Shown: positions 1-5,297 of the stretch, piece after piece
Layout of the letters: each line of letters begins with the position of its first letter
Numbering within the stretch: position 1 is the first letter of the stretch
NCBI GenBank assembly: GCA_051651645.1
Contig: JBOFSR010000028.1
Span: forward strand, 1-5,958
Source of the DNA: JBOFSR01 sp051651645
Lineage (GTDB): Bacteria; Spirochaetota; Spirochaetia; Treponematales; Treponemataceae
DNA: 5,958 nucleotides
Direction of reading: 5' to 3'
Notes under the pieces: generated by a model
Seen by the model: the letters and a program-made list of their open reading frames with translations, nothing else
Told to the model about the DNA's origin: nothing
Database searches by the model: none
Position numbers and translations under genes: made by a program

Positions 1-1
1 G

Positions 2-1636
2 TATCAAAAAAAAATCTATGTTTTACTCAACCACATTCATACGAATGGCGAATTAATCTATTTTGATGCCTTAATTTTAGAGAAAATGGCACTTGCAAAT
101 ATTTTCAAAATAGTCGTCTCTGAAACAACTGAAATTAGGCGAATTGCATTTGACGTTTTGCATTTTTGTGAGGCAGAAATCGAAGCCTCTCTTTTGGAAG
201 TTGCCCGTGAGGAAATTGCCTGCCATTTATATGTGGTAAAAAATATTCTCTGCCAACTGCCAACTCAAATTTCTTTGGAGGATTTTGCAGGATTCAAAGA
301 TCTTTTCTTTGGAATTCAAGCGGATGTTGCCGAAGTCATCTTGTATTTTGAGCAAGTTTTGGCAATCCCTAATGAGCAAGAAAATCAAGCCACAAAAAAT
401 ATGCTTGCACATTTTCAGCATAATGTAATTGATTCTTTTTTTGTTGAAAAAGACAATCACTTTCTTTTGAATAAAACAGCACTTTTATGCGGCCATCCTG
501 CACAGTCAACAGAGATTATTTTTAAAATGCTCAATGATTTGGGCTTTTCGATTATTTCAATTTTGCCAAATGAAAATATTTTTGATGCACTTTCGATGAA
601 TGATGTCAGCATTATTTGTTACGATTGTGCAGAGAATTTTGTTGAAGGGTATTTGTTTGTAAAGGAAATTAAAAAATCTGCAATTTTTTCAAAAATTCCC
701 TTGCTTATTTGTGCCGATGAGGGAAAGCTTGAATATGGAGCAAGATTTATTGAGCAGGGTGCGTTTGACTTTTTTTCACCAGAGAGCAATAAAGAAATTT
801 TGGCTGCTCGGATTAAAGCCCAATCGTTTTTTTCAAAAAATTCTTTTCAGCAACAATTATATATCCGATCCCTTGAAAAAGAGAAAAATACAACCTCAAA
901 AGAATATGAAATGGCAGCCTCGTATGTTCACGGACTTTTACCTGAGCCGTTTTCTGGAAAATGCATGCGTGTTGATTGGGGATTTTTGCCCTCGCTTGAC
1001 TTAGGTGGCGATATCTTTGGTTATTCTTGGCTTGCAAAACGACAGTTTGCTGTTTATCTTATTGATGTTAGCGGACATGGACTTGAGGCATCTTTGTATT
1101 CGGTAACGGTTATGAATTTGCTCAAAAAGCAATTACTAAAAAAGGCGGACTTTTTTAATCCTGCCTCTGTATTGAATGAACTGAATCAAATTTTTAAGAT
1201 TGAAGAGCAAAATAATATGTTTTTTACTGCATGGTATGGTGTGTATGATTGCGATACACGGACTCTTACGTACTCATCTGCAGGATTACAGCCAGCTGTT
1301 TTGTATCAGCGGAGTACCCTTGATCAGCAAGAATTTGAGGCTCAAAAACTTTTAACCGACGGAATAATTGTTGGAGCCGATGAAGATTTTGAGTATACCA
1401 ACAAAACATGCGTGATTGCACCATCTTCTCGATTGTACATTTTTAGCGATGGCATTTATGAGTTAAAAAAGATTGATGGAAAAATGCTTTCTCTGGATGA
1501 GTTTGTTGACTTTCTTGGCGAGAGAACTAAAACTTCTAAAGAAAATTGTCACCAATTCATCCAAAGAATTGAAAAAATGAATGCTTCTAATCGCTTTGTT
1601 GATGATGTTTCATTTATCGAAATAGATTTTCTTTGA
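2..1636 (+). CDS. Receiver-like/SpoIIE-type PP2C serine phosphatase, 5'-truncated by window edge
   Basis: Predicted cytoplasmic protein serine/threonine phosphatase of the SpoIIE/RsbU type; this family usually dephosphorylates an anti-sigma-factor antagonist. No hydrophobic membrane segment is seen. Residues are numbered from the ATG at 86. Residues 1-125 are helical and unrecognised. Residues 130-246 look like a response-regulator receiver: D180 sits at the phospho-acceptor position with a G eight residues later, as in the usual D...DGY motif, but the N-terminal acidic pair, the Ser/Thr and the Lys are missing. Residues 275-516 are the PP2C domain with LGGDIFGY (D309), DVSGHG (D327), FSDGIYE (D455) and VDDVSF (D506/D507), so the metal ligands are intact and the enzyme should be active. 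ATG 86 is probably internal. It lacks a Shine-Dalgarno sequence, and the frame runs without a stop through 28 more codons to the left edge, in protein-like sequence. No partner antagonist or anti-sigma gene lies in the window. The phosphatase call is firm; the substrate is unknown. Confidence 0.9.
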   Translation, partial: YQKKIYVLLNHIHTNGELIYFDALILEKMALANIFKIVVSETTEIRRIAFDVLHFCEAEIEASLLEVAREEIACHLYVVKNILCQLPTQISLEDFAGFKDLFFGIQADVAEVILYFEQVLAIPNEQENQATKNMLAHFQHNVIDSFFVEKDNHFLLNKTALLCGHPAQSTEIIFKMLNDLGFSIISILPNENIFDALSMNDVSIICYDCAENFVEGYLFVKEIKKSAIFSKIPLLICADEGKLEYGARFIEQGAFDFFSPESNKEILAARIKAQSFFSKNSFQQQLYIRSLEKEKNTTSKEYEMAASYVHGLLPEPFSGKCMRVDWGFLPSLDLGGDIFGYSWLAKRQFAVYLIDVSGHGLEASLYSVTVMNLLKKQLLKKADFFNPASVLNELNQIFKIEEQNNMFFTAWYGVYDCDTRTLTYSSAGLQPAVLYQRSTLDQQEFEAQKLLTDGIIVGADEDFEYTNKTCVIAPSSRLYIFSDGIYELKKIDGKMLSLDEFVDFLGERTKTSKENCHQFIQRIEKMNASNRFVDDVSFIEIDFL

Positions 1637-1663
1637 AACGCATGATCAAATTAAACACTCAAA

Positions 1664-2113
1664 TTATTTTTTGCTTTCTTCTGCATTGCTGACTAAACAC
1701 ATCCACTCAGCTTCAGCAACAATGTCATCGTCAATATATGCAATGCCACTTTGCTTAATCATTTTTTGTGAAATGCGCAAGTTTGTGACTTCGAGGCGAA
1801 CTGTATCCCCTGGACGAACTTGGCGACGGAATTTAACTTTATCCACCGTTGCTAGAAAAAACAGAGAGTTTTCTGGAAGGATTTTTTGTGCGCTTAATCC
1901 TGCCCCTCCTGCTTGTGCCAAAGATTCAACTAAAATTACGCCTGGAACAACAGGGTACTTCGGAAAATGCCCCTTGAAAAAAGGCTCTTTTTTGGTAAAA
2001 ACGCGTTGTGCAACTATTTTTTCTTCGTTTGCACTGATAATTTCGTCAACAAATTTGAACGGTTTTCTGTGAGGGATTAAAGAATCAATTTCTTTCCCTT
2101 TGTACATGCTCAT
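1664..2113 (-). CDS. fabZ: 3-hydroxyacyl-[acyl-carrier-protein] dehydratase FabZ
   Basis: Cytoplasmic hot-dog-fold dehydratase that converts (3R)-3-hydroxyacyl-ACP to trans-2-enoyl-ACP in type II fatty acid synthesis. At 149 residues it is of normal full length for the family. It shows IPHRKPFKFVDE (13-24), the catalytic His in FKGHFP (H49), the PVVPGVILVESLAQAGG block with catalytic Glu E63, then DKVKFRRQVRPGD and AEAEWMC near the end. The 14-residue His-to-Glu spacing is the family's. FabA is less likely because the length and the PHR...GHFP...PGV pattern are those of FabZ. A perfect AGGAGG lies 4 bases before the first ATG (2113) and 10 bases before a second in-frame ATG (2107), so either could be used. 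It is the last gene of a probable three-gene minus-strand operon, but the 38-base leader, with overlapping palindromes, may give it its own control. No other fatty-acid gene is in the window. Its stop is 27 bases from the convergent phosphatase stop. Confidence 0.95.
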   Translation of the reverse strand: MSMYKGKEIDSLIPHRKPFKFVDEIISANEEKIVAQRVFTKKEPFFKGHFPKYPVVPGVILVESLAQAGGAGLSAQKILPENSLFFLATVDKVKFRRQVRPGDTVRLEVTNLRISQKMIKQSGIAYIDDDIVAEAEWMCLVSNAEESKK

Positions 2114-2117
2114 GGTG

Positions 2118-2123
2118 CCTCCT
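2118..2123 (-). promoter_or_regulatory. Ribosome binding site of fabZ
   Basis: Reads AGGAGG on the minus strand, a perfect anti-16S match. It is followed by CACC and ATG (4-base spacer), then six bases later by a second ATG (10-base spacer). It is by far the strongest Shine-Dalgarno sequence seen in the window and supports a start at 2113 or 2107. Confidence 0.85.
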
Positions 2124-2149
2124 AAATCATTTTAAATGATTTCATTTAA
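2124..2149 (-). promoter_or_regulatory. Two overlapping inverted repeats in the fabZ leader (candidate operator or RNA switch)
   Basis: Positions 2124-2132 (AAATCATTT) and 2134-2142 (AAATGATTT) are perfect 9-base inverted arms around a single central base. Positions 2132-2139 (TTAAATGA) and 2142-2149 (TCATTTAA) are a second perfect pair with 8-base arms. The two share the middle arm, so only one hairpin could form at a time in RNA. The element abuts the AGGAGG of fabZ and fills nearly the whole gap after the upstream gene. A weak -10-like TATAAA lies just upstream (2151-2156, minus strand), but no convincing -35 was found. A repressor operator is the simplest reading. The stems are all or mostly A-T, so a stable RNA hairpin is less likely. 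No known regulator's site was recognised. Confidence 0.45.
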
Positions 2150-2151
2150 TT

Positions 2152-3786
2152 TTATATTATTGCCATTGTTTTTTCTATTTTTTTATGAATCGCCGTTATT
2201 ATATCGCTGTCATCAAGAAAGTTAGCTAGTTTGTCTAGGTAGGCGAGTAAGGCTTTTGCTTGCTTTGGCAAAACTAATGTAATTTCTTCCGTTGGAGCAT
2301 CAGCTCTTCTAAGTCGCCGTGCCTTTGACAAAAACCCCTCTTCATCTTTTAAAGCCCTAATGACATATTCAAGACTGAGCAATTTTTCATTATTGAAAAA
2401 GTTGAGCCGCTCAAATTCAGGCAATTCTTTTGCGAGCGAGCGAATATATATCAGCATTTCTGCCGTTTTTGCGTGGTGTTTGTTGTCATCAATCACATTT
2501 ACTGGTGCATAAACTGCCTGAGTTGCATTTTTGGGCGTTTCTCGGAATAAGGGCTCTTCAATTTCAGTTGTTTCATTGAGATTGCTGTCCGTGCTTGTTG
2601 AAAAAGCAAAGGGATCGCTATCTTCGTTTGCAAGAGTTATATCTTCGTCTTCTTGGTTTGCCTTCTTTTCAAGAATATTTGGAGTTTCCGCTTGTGTTTC
2701 TGGCACTTGGGGAGCTGTTTGATTTGGTAGCGTTACTCGTTGAGATGGAATTCGAATATCATCAGCTTTTTGAGCTTCATCAAAGGCAACAGGCTCATCC
2801 TGTGTTTCAATTTCTTTATAGCTTTGGATAATATCGGTTATTTTTATATCCGTGCTTTGTGGTGCAGGATTTTTTTGCCCAATCTCAGGATTAGTATTTT
2901 GGGCTTGAACCGCTGGCTGCGGAGGTACTTGCACACTTTGTGGAGGATTTGCTTGTGGCTGCGAGAAAACAATATTTTGATCATGAGTTGGTGTCGCAAC
3001 GCTTTGGGCTTGAACCGCTGGCTGTGGAGGTGTTTGCATACTTTGTGGAGGATTCGTTTGTGGTTGTGAGAAAACAATATTTTGATCATGAGTTGGTGCT
3101 GCAACGTTTTGAACTTGAACCGCTGGTTGTGGAGGTGCTTGCACACTTTGTGAAGGTGCTTGCATAGTTTGTTGGGGACTTGGTTGAGGCACTGTTTGTG
3201 TTGGAACAGGAATATCAATAACTGGTTCGCTTGCAGTGCTTTGTGCAATATCTTGACTAGGCGTGCTTTGTGGTTCATCCTCTGGAATAATTTTAACAGA
3301 AATGAGCGTGTTTGCATTATCTTCTTGCGGAGGAGGATTTTCTTCTGCTTTTTTTTGTTTTTCCTGTTCAAAGCTTTCAATAGAATGCTTTAGCATGTCA
3401 GAAAAATTTTCTTCTTCTACAAAGTTTTCTTGCTCACCTACCTCTGAAGCAGGCTCTTGTACTTGAGGGGCTTCCCCAGAAAAACCTTGCATAGCAGCAC
3501 TTTTAGAAAAATCAATTGTTGCTAGCAATTTAGGTGAAAGGGTTAGTGGCTTAAATTCGATGCTTGAGTTTTTTATTTTTGTTAAATATTCTGAGTTTGC
3601 CTTAAACGATTCATCATTATTAGCGGCCGCCTGTTCAAGTGAATCGTTGAGCAAGTCTGACCACTCCCTATCTTGGACAGGAATATGCATTGTTGGAACT
3701 TTTTTCTGCTTTTGAGGACTGCTAGAATTCTCATCAGTAGGCTTACTTTTTGAGAGTGCATCTACTAACTTTTTAAAAACATTCAT
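2152..3786 (-). CDS. Pro/Gln-rich low-complexity protein with 35-residue tandem repeats, function unknown
   Basis: Not recognised as a named family. The protein has 544 residues with no signal peptide or membrane segment, so it is probably cytoplasmic. Layout: residues 1-100, charged, beginning with a Lys-rich amphipathic stretch; 40-52 and 127-138, two copies of a short motif W/F-S-D-L/M-L-x-x-S-L/I-E; 100-185, acidic and rich in Glu, Gln, Ser and Pro; 186-310, Pro/Gln/Val-rich with two full 35-residue repeats (214-248, 249-283) and a partial third (284-297); 310-430, acidic and likely disordered; 431-544, a compact, charged, helical C-terminal domain with several Leu/Ile-rich helices, the only part that looks folded. 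The start at 3786 is chosen over an ATG at 3825 because AAAGGA lies six bases upstream and the longer form would overlap the upstream gene by 29 bases. Ten bases after the LamG gene's stop on the same strand, it is almost certainly cotranscribed. A scaffold or adaptor role is possible, but this is only inference. Confidence 0.8.
   Translation of the reverse strand: MNVFKKLVDALSKSKPTDENSSSPQKQKKVPTMHIPVQDREWSDLLNDSLEQAAANNDESFKANSEYLTKIKNSSIEFKPLTLSPKLLATIDFSKSAAMQGFSGEAPQVQEPASEVGEQENFVEEENFSDMLKHSIESFEQEKQKKAEENPPPQEDNANTLISVKIIPEDEPQSTPSQDIAQSTASEPVIDIPVPTQTVPQPSPQQTMQAPSQSVQAPPQPAVQVQNVAAPTHDQNIVFSQPQTNPPQSMQTPPQPAVQAQSVATPTHDQNIVFSQPQANPPQSVQVPPQPAVQAQNTNPEIGQKNPAPQSTDIKITDIIQSYKEIETQDEPVAFDEAQKADDIRIPSQRVTLPNQTAPQVPETQAETPNILEKKANQEDEDITLANEDSDPFAFSTSTDSNLNETTEIEEPLFRETPKNATQAVYAPVNVIDDNKHHAKTAEMLIYIRSLAKELPEFERLNFFNNEKLLSLEYVIRALKDEEGFLSKARRLRRADAPTEEITLVLPKQAKALLAYLDKLANFLDDSDIITAIHKKIEKTMAII
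2896..3147 (-). repeat. 105-bp tandem coding repeat, about 2.4 copies
   Basis: Direct repeats with a period of exactly 105 bases (35 codons). The word gggcttgaac occurs at 2901 and 3006, and a close variant (gaacttgaac) occurs at 3111. The gag-aaaacaatattttgatca block recurs at 2963 and 3068. Two complete units and a partial third lie in frame within the Pro/Gln-rich gene (residues 214-297). Units differ at only a few bases, which points to recent duplication. A weaker echo of the unit's Pro/Gln start lies just beyond, to about 3175. Confidence 0.9.
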
Positions 3787-3792
3787 TGTTTT

Positions 3793-3798
3793 TCCTTT
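3793..3798 (-). promoter_or_regulatory. Ribosome binding site of the Pro/Gln-rich gene
   Basis: Reads AAAGGA on the minus strand, six bases before the ATG at 3786. It overlaps the TAA stop of the upstream LamG gene by two bases. This decides the start codon and suggests translational coupling between the two genes. Confidence 0.7.
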
Positions 3799-5287
3799 AT
3801 GAACCCGAGCGCAGTGGGCGAGCAAAAATTTCTTTTGATAAAACGCCCATTAATCGTTGTTTTTTTGAGGAGTATGCTGCAATAGCAAAGTAGTAAATCT
3901 TGCCATTTCGTAATCCGTTTAGTCGGAATGAAAGTTGGTTCCCCACAAAAAGAGGTGAGTTGCCTTCGTGTGCAAGTTGTCCCAAATACTCCCCTGGTCG
4001 CTCGCCGTAGTATATCACATAACCGTCAACATTGTCATCTATTGATTTTGACCATGACAAATCAACATAGCCGCTGCCCGCTTCTGCACGAAAAACGGAA
4101 GGAGGCAAGGGAGGCTTTTCTTCCTCATAACTGATTACGATTTCAGAAATTGACGGCGTTTTATTTCCCGATCCATCAGGGTACAAGTCGGCTGCAATTT
4201 GAAAAAACATTCCCGAAATATTTTTTATCGGCTCGTTCAATTTTATGGGCGTCCACTCAGGGTAGGAGGCCGTCCATTCGTAAAAATTTTCTCCGCCGCG
4301 AATAAAAAACTGTACTTCAGTTTGCGGTGGTTTGTCAAGGACGGCATTCAAGGAAAGTGCTTTTGAACCAAAGGTTGTGGTTTCAATCGGTTTTGTTTCG
4401 ATGCGTCCGCCTTGCTGATTGTAAAAATCACGCATTCTATCTTTATGAACGCCACGAAAAATGGCAAAATCATCAATCAAGCCTGTGTATCGCTGGCAAA
4501 TTTCAATTTCATTGACACCGCCTAATTCTGCAGGGTAGACGCTTCCGTCTTGGCGAAGTGTTGATGTTGCGTAGGTTACGGCTTCAGTTTTTCCGTTAAT
4601 ACGATATTCTATTAGGCCGCTGTTGTCGTCATAGGTTAAAACGTGGTGGCTCCATTTTTCTGGGATAATTGAGCTGTGGCTTCGCAGTTCAATCCAGTTT
4701 TCTTGGTAATCTTGCCCAAAAAATACGTTTGAGAAAATCCATTCTAATTTATTGTTGACAAAGGAGGCTTGAATCACTTGGTATAAGGGATTGTTTTTGA
4801 TGACTTTTGATGAGCGCCAGTTAAATATTTTTTCGCCACTTTCGGCAATTGAGGGCTTGAGCCAAAACTCGAGGGTAAATGAGCCTGTTAATCCGCGTGT
4901 GCCAAAAAGGCTTCCTTGCGTGCCTTTGAGTTTTAAGCCCGATTGTAATCCTCGGCTGAGCCCTGAGGATTTTCCCATTGCGGCAAGTCCGCCTGTCGTT
5001 GTAACTGCAGAGGATATAATATGATAATTGCCTGTTTCATCAACGATTTGACCGTTTTCAAAGGAGAGTAATAAATCAAGGGAGTCATTTACTTTTGTGG
5101 CGTCAGTTGCAAGTTCAATTGATTCATAGCCGTATTTTCCTTTTCCGCGTTGAACGCCTTCCTCGATTGCAAGCATTCGCCAGCCGTTTTTTCCGCCAAA
5201 AGTTTTTGCTGCAACGTCAGATGCGTTTAAATTCCATAAACTGACTAGACAGATTACAAAAAAAATGAATAATTGTTTTTTATACAT
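3797..5287 (-). CDS. Secreted LamG-like jellyroll and fibronectin type III domain protein
   Basis: Predicted exported protein, outside the cytoplasm; the ligand is unknown. Residues are counted from an upstream ATG at 5299. The N-terminus MYKKQLFIFFVICLVS has a basic start and a hydrophobic core, with likely signal peptidase I cleavage near A26 or A31. Residues 73-298 resemble a concanavalin/LamG jellyroll, with a SLDLLLSFE start, FTLEFWLKPS, a KWSHHVLTYD...IEYRINGK pair of strands and YTGLIDDFAIFRG. Residues 306-393 form another beta-rich module of unknown family ending TPSISEIVISYEE. Residues 397-495 are a fibronectin type III domain with VDLSWSKS, DGYVIYYGE and YYFAIAAYS. Such modules usually bind carbohydrate or protein. 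The start at 5287 is preferred because MYKK is a typical signal-peptide start and avoids overlap with uvrC; 5299 adds four residues. Neither has a clear Shine-Dalgarno sequence. It is the first gene of the minus-strand operon. The domain calls are by eye. Confidence 0.85.
   Translation of the reverse strand: MYKKQLFIFFVICLVSLWNLNASDVAAKTFGGKNGWRMLAIEEGVQRGKGKYGYESIELATDATKVNDSLDLLLSFENGQIVDETGNYHIISSAVTTTGGLAAMGKSSGLSRGLQSGLKLKGTQGSLFGTRGLTGSFTLEFWLKPSIAESGEKIFNWRSSKVIKNNPLYQVIQASFVNNKLEWIFSNVFFGQDYQENWIELRSHSSIIPEKWSHHVLTYDDNSGLIEYRINGKTEAVTYATSTLRQDGSVYPAELGGVNEIEICQRYTGLIDDFAIFRGVHKDRMRDFYNQQGGRIETKPIETTTFGSKALSLNAVLDKPPQTEVQFFIRGGENFYEWTASYPEWTPIKLNEPIKNISGMFFQIAADLYPDGSGNKTPSISEIVISYEEEKPPLPPSVFRAEAGSGYVDLSWSKSIDDNVDGYVIYYGERPGEYLGQLAHEGNSPLFVGNQLSFRLNGLRNGKIYYFAIAAYSSKKQRLMGVLSKEIFARPLRSGS
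5246..5273 (+). promoter_or_regulatory. Possible sigma-70-type promoter for uvrC
   Basis: TAGACA at 5246-5251 (5/6 to TTGACA) and AATAAT at 5268-5273 (5/6 to TATAAT) are separated by 16 bases. Transcription would begin near 5280, giving a leader of roughly 18 bases before the uvrC ATG. It lies inside the signal-peptide coding region of the opposite-strand gene. AT-rich DNA gives such matches by chance, so this is tentative. Confidence 0.35.
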
Positions 5288-5297
5288 ATTAAATACC

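Noticed and set aside
2896..3147. Direct repeats that might suggest a CRISPR array
   Set aside because: The period is 105 bases with the whole unit conserved, in frame with a protein, and there are only about 2.4 copies. There are no short palindromic repeats with unique spacers.
2531..3466. Several open frames on both strands inside the Pro/Gln-rich gene
   Set aside because: They are by-products of the repetitive, stop-poor sequence. Their proteins are repetitive or basic, with no ribosome binding site or domain, and they lie wholly within a better-supported gene.
3787..3825. Thirteen-residue N-terminal extension of the Pro/Gln-rich protein from an ATG at 3825
   Set aside because: It would overlap the upstream gene by 29 bases. 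The ATG at 3786 has AAAGGA at ideal spacing, and the extension (MLAHCARVHKGKT) is just the LamG gene's 3' end read in another frame.
5229..5287. Lipoprotein signal (Cys in FFVIC) at the start of the LamG protein
   Set aside because: The Cys follows only about seven hydrophobic residues, has Ile at -1, and is followed by more hydrophobic sequence. It does not fit even a relaxed spirochaetal lipobox, so a signal peptidase I site is more plausible.
5265..5297. Upstream in-frame ATG for uvrC at 5265
   Set aside because: It would add 11 residues (MNNCFLYILNT) unlike UvrC N-termini and has no ribosome binding site. The ATG at 5298 gives the family's usual distance to the GIY-YIG motif.
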